Source of the DNA: Parascedosporium putredinis
Lineage: Eukaryota > Ascomycota > Sordariomycetes > Microascales > Microascaceae
Assembly: GCA_949357655.1 (NCBI GenBank)
Contig: CASHTG010000001.1
Span: forward strand, 434,001 to 498,000
Direction of reading: 5' to 3'
DNA length: 64,000 bases
The notes below the pieces were generated by a model. The model did no database searches. It saw only the letters and a list, made by a program, of their open reading frames with translations, and was not told where the DNA came from. The translations under genes and the position numbers were made by a program. This document shows, one piece after another, positions 54,406-64,000 of this stretch (within the stretch, counting starts at the first letter, position 1; each line of letters opens with the position of its first letter).

Positions 54406-57400
54406 GGGACCTATGGTGGTCCTTCAAGGGGACGACTAGGGGGTGGGGGCATCAGCACAGTGAATACTAGAGGAGCAATCCCATGAAAATCCAATGTTCT
54501 CTATTAACTTTGACGCCTAACTCGAGGAGAGGCGCATAGATGCGCGGAAACAAGTAGGCTTCAACCCTGCCTTTACTTTTGAGATATTCACTTTTGGCCG
54601 TGTGAGACGCCGTGCCGTCACTTGTCAAAGCGAGACGCCCGTGGTCTCGTCAGTCGGAATATTTCGGGACTTTGTGCTGTAGGTACTTGTATTATCAGAG
54701 CCGGGTTACATTTTCGCGAACATGGCGGTGGATACATGTACGGGCTCACGGCATATTTCCCGATTTTCTTTTTTTCTTTAGCTAAAACAGCAGCCCCTCC
54801 CGTCTCTGATCTGGCACCAGCCGGTGGCGTAAGAGCAAGAATCGATGGATTCCTATCAACGCAACGAACCTTTGACCCCCTTGAGAAGTAGCCGTTCAAA
54901 AGAGGAGCAGGTATATATCTGCAGCTAGTGCCCGATTCGGGAATGTGTGGATCTCTTGACGGCTGAGTACTTGCATACAGTTCAGGAGAGAAGGGGGAAG
55001 GGGTGGAGGAGGCAGGAGGGAAGAGAGGATATCAATGGATATGTTATAAAGAGCTCTTGTGGGGGAGTCTTTGGTAGTTTAAGTGTAGCTCCTACACACT
55101 ATTGGAGCTTGCGAACCAAAGCAAAGGAGAGAGTGAAGGGATCGGAACTAGGAGGAACGAAGAGGTCTCCCGCTGGGCTAGAGACGAAAGAAGCCGGGGA
55201 AAGGAGGGGTGGGGTTCCATCACCAATGTTGCGGTGATGATGGTTGATGCTAATATCGCCGTGAGCAAAGGGGAGATAGACCGACTCTGCGCACAGAGGG
55301 GGAAGAGGTGATAGAGAGGGACGAAGAAGGAGAAAAAACGCGCAGAGTGTACACAAGACCTTGACTCCGATATTCAGGGCTCGCCACACACGCGGCGACG
55401 TTTTTTGGGACAATGAAACTTCGTCTGCCCGCGCTCTGATGTATTGATGCATTCGATCCAGGCATTGGAGTGATTTGGAAAATGCGCGCGCGCACGCTAT
55501 TTTTTTCCCTCTTGCCCTCGCCTCCGTCGTCTGCAGCATGCAGACTGTGCAGCTTCTTTTGGCTGCGAGGTGCAGGCAAGGTGCATGAAAGACCATGTCA
55601 AGTGGTCTCGTCGAGTGTTCATTCAGGGAATATATCTCCGGGAGGGTTGGCCTTTTTCTTTCCTTTTTCCTTCTTTTTCGTTTTCTTTCTCCCTTTTGCT
55701 CTGTTCACTTCTTCTTTTCTTCTTACACTTGGGGTTTACCCGGACGCAATGCAAGGAACCCTCTGACTATGTATTTTTCGTCCCTCTATAGCATCATTAT
55801 GCATACCTACAGAGCGTCGTGACCACTGGTTGGAAGAGCGTGGCTCGTCGCGCAAAGGGCGGAGCCTGGGCAATAAAGTGCTATGTTTTACACGAGGGAT
55901 GGTGGTACAAATGTAGATCATCCAGCGACATTTATTCATGTTGTATCATTGATCCCTCGATCGAGACGAGAAGGGCCCACCCGTTCACATACTCAGCTGC
56001 GAATAGGTTTCTTGAGCTTGCCTCTTCCTGCCGCCTAGTTTACCTCTTGCGATGGTCGGCTCCTTGTCAGACCCGAAGTCATTTCCGGATGGACCTGTTT
56101 AGAGAAACGAAATATGTCAAGGCAGAGGGGAAGAAAAGGCGACACATTGCGTAAGAGGACAGTTGCATAGGCGAACAAGAATATGACAAGTGACGAGGAG
56201 GAAGTGTCTTTCTTCCTTCCAGCATTTTCAAGAGCGGTCTGAGGACTTTTTTGTTTTCTTCTTCTCCTCCTCTTCCCGCTGCTACACGGCTTGATGGTTG
56301 TTTGGGTCGAGAAACGAAGGCTCTCCTCCCCTTTTGCCTCCAATCCTTTGCTTTTACCTCGTCTTTGCCGTGCACAACTCATCTACTCCCTAGACCAGCC
56401 TTGGCGAATCGTGATATGGGCGGTGGCTGTTCCAAGGGCGAGAGGGCCGGGCCGGGGTTAAAACCGTCAGTGATACGGTATGGTCCACGACGTAGAGACT
56501 CCGATGAGACAGCGGGCCGCTTGATTGAGATGGGGGCTGTGAGAAATGCTTGGTTTCTACGCTGGGGCGATAGGCCGCGGGATCTTCGTTCAACGAGATC
56601 GGGGCGCGCGGGATCTCGCCATCCTCGGCCCTTTCCTCATCCAGGGACACTCTTATTTGTCAACCCTCCCCCGTTCATCTCCCTCTTTTTGCTACCCACT
56701 CGCAAAGCCTGAATGACGGAGCAAGTTTGCCCTTCCCCGGCAAGAGTGAATCAAGGGATTCAAAGAGTTTGGCGTCTCCAGTTCACATGTGTCTGAGTGC
56801 GTGCGCGGGGCCGGCAAGGCAAAAGATGGAGGGGGCAGGCAATGGCAGAGCGGGGCAGGTTCAAAAGCCCTCACCAGCGGACTCGAGCATTCAGGTTGTG
56901 GTTAGTGCAGAAGCGTGGTTAGAATTTTGGCGCGACCGTGGAGAGCGCGAGACACCGGGAGGTTCTTGCTTCTTGCTTCTTGCTTCCCGCTTGCTTGCCG
57001 CCCCTCTTTTGTTAGGGGCACCATTTTCCCCTACTTGTTCCGCCTCGTCTTCGTCTTGTGTTGAATGTGATCTTACTAATTTCTTTTATTTTTTAGCTTT
57101 ATTGTATTTTTGGCTTTACGCGATACGTGGTGCGAGGGGAAGTCGAAGGCGAAGATGAAGAAAAAGAAACAAAAAAGCAAAATCTTCACCGTTTGCTATC
57201 AAACACGTTTGGTCGTCTGAGATGGTGCGCAAAGGGTCCTAGACATTCCCGCAATTCTAGAAATGCAGTGTGCGGATAGCTGGCCTCAAGTGTGGCATGA
57301 GGGGTGGTGGCTGTAGGTTTAAGGTGTGCGTCCTCGAGGGTCGAGGCAGGGCTCCGCAACTGGGGCTAAAAGCCCACACTCGTGCCCTGGTTCCGGCCTT

Positions 57401-58679
57401 GCACCTCGGAGCAGCACAGGCCGCAATCCCACACACGGGCGCGCATCCAAGCTCTTTTGAAGATCATCACTGCGCCGGACGCCGGAGTGCATGGTGGCTT
57501 CTCTTAACGAATTTGTTTTGACCATATCCCGGAACTGATTCGTTTTCTTTTCATCAGCTGACCGCAGGTTCCTCCTTCTTACAAGACCAGCCAAGAAGAA
57601 AGAACGCTCAAAAATTTGTGGATGATGCGCCACAGCTTTGCCTTTTTGCTGGAGGGTGCGGATGCGGATTTCGTGTGCCGGTCTTTTTGATTTCCTTTTT
57701 CCCTCTTTTCTGGCAGTGCTCACACTAGTTCCGCCACGGGCCCAACCCCACCGCCCGCGTCTCGAAAAAGAGGGCGCCGGGTTCCACTCTTAACATGGCG
57801 ACGTACTTCAAGGGCAACTCTAGAGCCATGTAAACTTGCTTTCCGCCATGGCAAGACCCCCCTCCTTCCAACTCTTCGGAGACTTTAGGGAACAAAATGG
57901 GGCCCCTCGAAATTTCGCTTGTCGGCGACGGGTCCGTACGCGAGGAAGTACTGTACGGAGTAGATTCAATTGCAAATCTTCAACTTGGTTATTCTTCCAT
58001 CACATGGTATGGCCTTTGTGTGTTTCCCTGGGCTTCTAGCACATGCCTTGTGCAGATGGAGTGTCTTGCCAAGTGGCGCCTGGTTTTTGATACCCATCGA
58101 AATGACGCGGCATCTTGGCTCCTGACTAGGAGGGTATTGAGCTCGCAGCTTTGTCCCCTTGTTTTCTCTTCCCCTTCCTCGTTGAGGCCTTGTGTGAATG
58201 CCCCCCTCCCGATCCATTAAAGATCAACGGCATCCCAGCCAGCCACGACAAAAATTCCATATCCACGTCTCCATGATCGAAAGGGTGAAGTGTTTTCAAC
58301 TCACTTCGAGGTCTGGGGACCAACTTTTTTCTTTTCTTTTCTTTTTCTTATTTTCCAATCGGAATCGAAGTAATCAGTCACTGCATGGATGTTACCGCAT
58401 CATTTAATCACTGCTTTCTGGTTCCTATCACATCTGCTTCCATCGAGCAGGTTTCCAATCATCACCGCGCTGCCCCTTGCTAGATTGTCCAATGGCTGCC
58501 TCTTCAGCACGCCAGCGAGGTAGAGTTCTCGCGCATCGACGAATTGGGCGGGTGGACAGGGCCCCACATTCTGGGAACTACGCCACAATTGATTTCTTTT
58601 TCTTTTTCTTTTCTTTTTTTTGGGCGGGTGTTTTGGGCGGTGGTAGTAGTAGAGGGGGATCAACTGTCAGTGTCACTAT
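54406..58679. other. Gene-free spacer before ornithine decarboxylase
   Basis: About 4.3 kb with no recognisable gene. It contains pyrimidine tracts (55,660-55,740; 56,250-56,290; 58,320-58,350; 58,590-58,620). Open frames here are short, repetitive or lack ATG starts. Confidence 0.6.
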
Positions 58680-59114
58680 GTATTCGATTCCCTTCGGACC
58701 GTTCAGGCGGGGAGAGAAAAAAAAAGAGAAAAGGGTAAAAAAGTGCGAGGGGAGGGGCAAAAATTTAGAATAAATAGACCACGGCACCTCAACTACACCT
58801 CCCCCAATATTTTCATTGGAAATCAAGACTCTCTTTTCCATCGAAATTCTCCTCTCACACTCAACCGCATATCGCTCGTCATTTCGGGACCATCTCATCT
58901 CCGCGAGACCGCATTATAGAATCTGCCGTCCGTCCATCAATCACATTGTTTTTTTCTTGATCTTAAATCTCTCAACTCCATACCTCTTTGTGTCCTCCGT
59001 CCTTCTTTCCTCTTCAACGACCCTGACCGCTTTTCACTCGGGCGCCTTCCTCCCCGCCTTCCCGACCGACTGCTTCGTCAGCATCGTCGCTTCCTCATCA
59101 AACCTGTCGATTTT

Positions 59115-59168
59115 ATGCCTTTGATCGTCTCAAAGGCGCAGCATCCATCACGGCTCTCGTGGCCGTAG
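59115..59168 (+). promoter_or_regulatory. Upstream ORF of 17 codons in ODC leader
   Basis: The only ATG in the 1.1 kb ahead of the ODC start opens a frame encoding MPLIVSKAQHPSRLSWP and ends at TAG 59,166-59,168, about 620 bases before the main start. Its start context (TTTT before ATG) is weak, so leaky scanning would be expected. Whether it is transcribed is unknown. Confidence 0.4.
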
Positions 59169-59505
59169 AGTTCGTCAGTGATCAAGATTTCAGCGTTCGA
59201 AAGACATTTCACATCATCAACCTCCGTCCTCCCCCACCGATTCTGAAACTGCTTAAGGACTCCGAGCTACTGCGCGTCGATTCTTTGCCCTTGCAACACC
59301 AGATTCCTTTGTTCCCCCACGACCACCAGCTGCCGCATAGGACGACTCCTGAGGTTCTTCCTCTCGTCGAGGAAGAGTCGAGGAGGCCACGCAAGTCAGC
59401 CGAGGGTTCACCTGCTTCCTACCGCTTCCGACCCCCATAACACCCCTCAAACCGCTGCGAGGTTCTTAATTTCACACATTCCCAACAAACAACTAGAGAA
59501 GGAAC

Positions 59506-59511
59506 TATAAA
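59506..59511 (+). promoter_or_regulatory. TATA-like box upstream of ODC
   Basis: TATAAA followed by a pyrimidine-rich initiator-like stretch, 278 bases before the start codon. This is sequence match only. Confidence 0.35.
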
Positions 59512-59788
59512 GCTACTCTCCCTTCTCCTCCACTCCATCCCCTCAGCTCTTCACTCTCGATATATCGCCGAGTGTCAAGAACTCTTCATATCGAATCCCC
59601 CTCCTTCTACCCACTACCCTCCGATTCGATCCTTCGATTCCGTAAAGCGCTCTTCAGTCTTTACTTGCGTCTCCAAGCAGCAGAAAACCTAGAGCTCCAA
59701 GTCTCTTGTTGGCAAGACTCCACACGTCCACCCCAAACAATACTTGCAGCTATTTCGCCGTCTTTCGACGCCTTCAAAATCTTGGGAT

Positions 59789-61135
59789 ATGGTTATGGCA
59801 ACGGTTGTCCTCGAGCACTATGCCCCAGCAATCAATCATGTTCCATTGAAACATTTCGATGTCTCCGACGATGACCGTCACCATGGAGCCATGCTCTCCA
59901 AGCAATTCATCGGGGAGGCCATGCGCCAGCGTATTGGCGATATCGACCACGAGCGCTGTGACCCCGGCGATGAGGACCCCTTCTTCGTCGCTGATCTCGG
60001 CGAGGTCTACCGCCAGTACCAACGCTGGAAGTTGAACCTGCCCCGCATCCGCCCATTCTACGCCGTCAAGTGCAACCCTGACCCTCAAGTCCTAAAGCTC
60101 CTTTGTGACTTGGGCACCGGGTTTGACTGCGCCTCCAAGGCCGAAGTCGACCAGGTTTTGGCCATGGGTCTGGACCCCGATAGGATCATCTACGCTCAGC
60201 CCTGCAAGACCGCCTCCTACCTTCGCCATGTGAAGGCCTCTGGTGTCAAGCAGATGACCTTTGACAATGGCGATGAGCTACGCAAGATTGCTAGGCTCTA
60301 CCCCGACGCCCAACTTTACCTCCGCATCATGACGGATGACACTTCGAGCCAGTGTCGCCTGAGCATGAAGTTTGGCGCCCCCATGGACACCACCGATAGC
60401 CTACTCTCACTTGCCCGTGATCTCGGCCTTGATGTTGTCGGCGTTAGCTTCCACGTTGGCTCCGGTGCTTCGGATCCCATGGCGTTCCTCAAGGCCGTCC
60501 GCGATTCTCACATCGTCTTTGAGCAGGCTCGCGAGTACGGCTACGATTTGCGCACCCTCGATGTTGGTGGCGGCTTTACTGGCGAGACCTTTGAGGACAT
60601 GGCCGTCGTTCTCACCGCCGCCCTTGACCAGTACTTTCCCCCTTCCCGCAACGTCGACATTATCGCCGAGCCCGGTCGCTTTTTCGTGTCCTCTGCCTTC
60701 ACCATTGCCTGCCACGTCATTGCTCGCCGCATTGTTGAGGATCCCTCCATGGCCGAGACTAGCTACATGCTCTATGTCAACGATGGCGTCTACGGAAACT
60801 TTTCCTGCATCATGTTTGACCATTACAACCCCATTGCCAAGGTCCTTCGGGCCGGCACCAAGTTGTACTACAACAAACCTGGAGCCGGCTCTTCCATTGC
60901 CGGAGAAGGCACCCAATACTCTATCTGGGGCCCTACCTGCGACGGCATCGATCGCATTACGGAGAGCATCCGTTTCGACCAGACCCTCGACGCCGGCGAT
61001 TGGATCTACTTTGAGAATATGGGCGCTTACACCAAGTGTTCTGCTACTCGCTTCAACGGCTTTTCTGACAACCATGACGTTGTGTATGTTTGCAGCGAGC
61101 CCGGTGCCAAGGCCCTCATGACCAGGAGCAAGTGA
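59789..61135 (+). CDS. spe1: Ornithine decarboxylase
   Basis: A pyridoxal-phosphate enzyme that converts ornithine to putrescine, the entry step of polyamine synthesis in the cytosol. The ATG at 59,789 opens a 448-residue intronless frame (MVMATVV, as in Neurospora spe-1). Visible group IV decarboxylase residues are the PLP lysine K94 in YAVKCN, HVGSGA (222-227), the phosphate-binding glycines GGGF (260-263), EPGR (294-297), Asp332 in NDGVYG, and catalytic Cys384 in WGPTCDG. The length suits fungal ODC and there is no degradation-type C-terminal extension. Unlike five neighbouring genes it has no frame break. Third positions are strongly C/G, which points to high expression. Regulation probably acts through the long upstream leader and, by family knowledge, through antizyme, whose gene is not in the window. 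Confidence 0.98.
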   Translation: MVMATVVLEHYAPAINHVPLKHFDVSDDDRHHGAMLSKQFIGEAMRQRIGDIDHERCDPGDEDPFFVADLGEVYRQYQRWKLNLPRIRPFYAVKCNPDPQVLKLLCDLGTGFDCASKAEVDQVLAMGLDPDRIIYAQPCKTASYLRHVKASGVKQMTFDNGDELRKIARLYPDAQLYLRIMTDDTSSQCRLSMKFGAPMDTTDSLLSLARDLGLDVVGVSFHVGSGASDPMAFLKAVRDSHIVFEQAREYGYDLRTLDVGGGFTGETFEDMAVVLTAALDQYFPPSRNVDIIAEPGRFFVSSAFTIACHVIARRIVEDPSMAETSYMLYVNDGVYGNFSCIMFDHYNPIAKVLRAGTKLYYNKPGAGSSIAGEGTQYSIWGPTCDGIDRITESIRFDQTLDAGDWIYFENMGAYTKCSATRFNGFSDNHDVVYVCSEPGAKALMTRSK

Positions 61136-62168
61136 ACAGACTCGGTATATGTCTTATTGCAGCATCAAAGTTATCATGCCAAGGTGTTAGGCACTTGAGA
61201 GTTATGCACTGGTTACATCTCTTTGCCTCCTTTCCCTTTCTCTTTCTTTGAAGAATCAGACTGAAAAAATGCGGGATTAGCTAGAGGTGGATCCAAGAAC
61301 AACAAGGGCTCTTTCCATCATTAGCAAACCCCCTTAATAAAAGCATTATTTTTGCAATATTCGTTCATGGGTCTTGTGAATCTTAAAATTTAGAACATGA
61401 TATGTTGTTTCCAGTCCCCTATCATACTATCTGGTGACTTTACTTGTATCTCAGTTTGGTTGAGAATCATCAAACATTAATTTTGAAGAGGTCAGCGACA
61501 GCGATCTTGCTGTCTATAATTTGGCGTGATGAAGAGGTCGCATTTTTACCCGCATGTGCTACCACATTTTTGAGGAGAGATTTGCAATAGTCTATTGAGT
61601 ATTTTGACTTGAACAGTCCTAGCTTTGCTCTCTTGTTGGCCTTTTTTTTTTTTTTTTTTCTTTGGGGCTTCTTTCCTTCAACTCTTCCTACTCTTCACGA
61701 TTGCTCTAATCTAGCTCCCTTTCCAGCATCTACTTTTCCCCTATCTCGCGGAGGCTAGCCAAGTCCTACGCCCTCAAAAGTAGCCCTTGTAGAGGAGGGG
61801 GCAAAATGGGTTTCTACAGTTCTCCAAGAAGATAAAAAGAGCGAGGTAGAGTATGCATAAGGTAAGGATTCTTGAAGAGATGGGGCAGACAGGCCTTTTG
61901 GTTCAGCAAAAGAGATGGCATGGTGCCGGGCCAGGAGAGGTAGATGGGGGAGGGTTGTAAGTATGTGGTCGTGAATGCAAGGCGCTGTATGCAAGGGATA
62001 ATCAAATGAAAAAGAGAGACCTCGGGAGACGGAACGGAGAAAGCCGAGGACCAAAAAAAAGGCTAACAGAGTTGGGAGAGAAAGGCTCTGCAATCGGAGA
62101 GGTATGGGGGATGAGTAGCACGGCTTAGTCGCATCTTCCCCTTCATCCCGACCTGACTCGCCGTCCAT
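61136..62168. other. Convergent intergenic region between ODC and taxilin
   Basis: It contains the 3' ends of both genes and a poly(T) run of 18 bases (61,642-61,659). It is A+T-richer than the flanks. No gene is recognised. Confidence 0.7.
61642..61659. repeat. Poly(T) run, 18 bases
   Basis: A T homopolymer in the shared 3' region. Confidence 0.95.
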
Positions 62169-62277
62169 CTAGTGACCATTCACCGCCGTGCGCTGCTGCT
62201 GCTGCTGCTTGAGCTGAGCCTGCTGGTGGGGAGGCCTCTCAGGCCCAAAAGGTTTTGGCGCCGGTTTAACGGCATTA
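62169..62277 (-). other. Probable extended C-terminal tail of taxilin
   Basis: It is reached only by adding two bases in the C/G runs upstream. The frame reads a Pro-rich segment, then a five-Gln run encoded by CAG repeats, and ends at TAG 62,169-62,171. A Pro-rich tail fits remembered fungal taxilins, but this part is weakly conserved and uncertain. Confidence 0.5.
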
Positions 62278-63994
62278 CTAGCCTTTGAGCAACGGTAGGC
62301 GCTGCGGGGGCCGGGGAGCAGACGCGACATTACGGGCGTTGCCTGCCGCGGGGAGGCCGTCCTCCTCGCTCTCCTCATCCTCGTAGTCTTCGCTCTCTTC
62401 CTCCTCTTCATCCTCGTCCTCATCATCTTCTGGGTCATCTTCGTTGGAGTACTCACTCTCACCGTGACCGCCCGATGATGAACCGCAGCTCTCTAGAATC
62501 TCTGCGGCCCCTGGTGGCATCTTGCGACCCTGTTGTTGCATGGTGCGGATGATGCTCATCAGTTTCTCGCTCTTCTTGGAGCTCTCCTCTTCGCGCTTCT
62601 TCGCCTCTTCACGCTCCTCTGCCATTCGAAAGATATTTGCGTTGGTGGCGTCATGTTTGCGCTTGTACGTCTCGTTCTCTTTTTCGAGACGCTTCGTCTT
62701 TTTCGACATGTCCTCCATTTCCTTGCGGAACGACAGGAAGAGGTCATTACTGTTGTTAAGAGTATCCTCGACCTAGAGAGGTACGGTTTGTCAGTATGGC
62801 TGTTGGTCGCCCAGGGGAGCAGAGGGGAACGGAGTTCGGTGGGTTCGACGCTACCTGCTTAAACTTGTCTACGTAGACGTTGAGTTGGCTCCTAAGGTCC
62901 GCCTCCGTCTTGGTAAAAGTCTGAACTTGGGATTCGAGGTGGCGGGACTTCCCGTTCTCTCCCTCGGCACGTTTTCGCTCCCGCTCGTACCGACTCATGT
63001 GATATTGAACTTCAAGTTCCTTGCTTCGCATGGATGCCTGGTAATGGACGTCTCGGAGCTCGTACTGGTCGATAAACGTCTTAAACCGAACACGGAAGCT
63101 ATTGAAGCCAAGTTAGCAAAGGTCATCACCACTTGCATGCGCCCAAGGCGGTGTCAGAAAATCGCGTACAGTTCATCTAGCTCGGTATCAACCGAGGGCC
63201 TTCCAGGATTGTCTTTAGCGTCTTGGTATCCATCAAGCTTGGACAGGACCGTCGCGAGTTTCTCATCCCAAGCAGCATCGCTATGCTTCAAAGTATCACT
63301 CAGGGTCTTGTTTTCACTCTAACCCGAACAGTTCAGTCAGTATTCGTCCAAAGTTTTAGGGGGGACGTCAGAAGATGTGTATAAAAAGTACCTTGAGCTT
63401 GTTGTTGTCTTTCTGCAGTTCACGGCAGAGTTTCTCCAACTTCTCTTTTAGCGTGACGGTCTTCCCGAGCTCTGTACGGTTGGCATCCTTCTCTTTCTGA
63501 AGAGCATCACCCCTCTTCTTATTCTTTTGGTTTTCCCGCTCAACCCGTCGCATCTCGGCTAGGAGTTCGCTCGATTTGCGGAGCAAGAAATCGATTTTGT
63601 CACCGGGGTCTTGCATCTTGGCCATTTGGTGCATAAGATCACGGTTCGCCCGCTTGACTTCTCTCTCTAAAGGCACCCGAAGGGCACACTTGTTAGCAAC
63701 TCAAGTATCCTAAGCAAGGCACAGCCGCCCCTCTAGTTTTCCTCTCCAGAGGGAGGGGCCAGGCCTGGTGTCCAACACTGCCAAACAAACAACCACCCCT
63801 TCACCAAAAGAAGGGGGAGGGTGCGGCAGTAGGGCACACATACCGATTTCGGCTTCCTGGTCCTTCTCCCCAGCGGCGTCCTGTTCCAGCTGCGAGATGC
63901 GGGCTTGGAGGAGTCGGGTTGTGTCGTTATTGTCGACCGCCTTCCTCTGCTTCCCCTTCTTCATTGAAGCAGCCATGTCGGGTCCGTTCGGCAT
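62169..63994 (-). CDS. Taxilin-family coiled-coil protein (N-terminus may extend beyond window)
   Basis: Taxilins are long coiled-coil proteins; the animal members bind syntaxins and act in vesicle traffic, while the fungal role is little known. The first ATG seen is at 63,994, six bases from the window edge, so the true start may be outside. Four introns: 63,667-63,843, 63,319-63,391, 63,099-63,169 and 62,773-62,854. Hallmarks are LEKLCRELQKDNNKLK, FRVRFKTFIDQYELRDVHY, a YVDKFKQVEDTLNNSN segment and FRKEMEDMSKKTKRLEKE, all coiled-coil. After these come an acidic stretch and a Pro/Gln-rich tail. The open frame stops at 62,278. If one base is missing in each of two G runs on + (62,306-62,310 and 62,313-62,316), the tail continues to 62,169 with a Gln5 run, giving about 474 residues instead of 437. 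Confidence 0.92.
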
Positions 63995-64000
63995 GGCGTA

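Larger units (their letters stand above)
58680..59788 (+). promoter_or_regulatory. ATG-depleted leader/promoter of ornithine decarboxylase
   Basis: On the + strand this 1.1 kb contains a single ATG (59,115), against about 17 expected, and is C+T-rich. That is typical of a transcribed fungal 5' leader under selection against upstream starts. A TATAAA sits at 59,506-59,511. If it is the promoter, the leader is about 250 nt and lies wholly downstream of the upstream ORF. If transcription begins earlier, the upstream ORF is in the mRNA. Neurospora spe-1 is, as I recall, known for a long polyamine-responsive leader. Confidence 0.55.

Noticed and set aside
60372..61121. 249-codon frame overlapping ODC
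   Set aside because: A shadow of the high third-position GC of the ODC gene; the opposite-strand 222-codon frame there is likewise a shadow.
38336..63994. Biosynthetic or defence gene cluster
   Set aside because: The six genes are single-copy housekeeping types in unrelated pathways with mixed orientation; no core enzyme, transporter or regulator pattern.

Overview
The window looks like nuclear DNA of a filamentous ascomycete (Pezizomycotina, probably Sordariomycetes). The genes are eukaryotic, with short introns (53-177 nt) bounded by GTATGT/GTAAGC-like donors and CTAAC/CTGAC-like branch points. Their closest remembered relatives are Neurospora and Fusarium proteins. I see no rRNA, tRNA, CRISPR array, virus or transposon gene.

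Layout. About 1-36,400 has no gene I can support. It is ordinary-composition DNA with many A/T homopolymers, purine/pyrimidine tracts and a few microsatellites. From 36.4 kb on there are six conserved genes: a delta-type phosphoinositide phospholipase C (+, 38,336-41,691); a PFA3-type DHHC palmitoyltransferase (-, 43,621-45,419); a ZW10/Dsl1-type tethering protein (-, 46,413-49,509); an M16 zinc metalloprotease of the Sdd3/Mug138 group (+, 51,047-54,405); ornithine decarboxylase (+, 59,789-61,135); and a taxilin-family coiled-coil protein cut by the right edge (-, 62,169-63,994). PLC/PFA3 and ODC/taxilin are tail to tail, ZW10/M16 are head to head, and PFA3 and ZW10 are in tandem. They are not a biosynthetic cluster. 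The loose themes are membrane lipid signalling, protein lipidation and vesicle tethering, beside polyamine synthesis and proteolysis.

The most important practical point is that five of the six genes are interrupted by frame breaks (18 sites in my reading). Nearly all are explained by one base missing from a short same-base run, most often C/G. The protein resumes in the next frame with conserved residues intact. This looks like uncorrected homopolymer error in the assembly rather than gene decay, and it means the window should not be annotated from open frames alone.

Two 5' leaders deserve attention. The 1.1 kb before ornithine decarboxylase has a single ATG, which opens a 17-codon upstream ORF. 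The 1.8 kb before phospholipase C has only five. I found no convincing new multi-gene system; weak coding-like patches in the gene-poor part are reported with low confidence.
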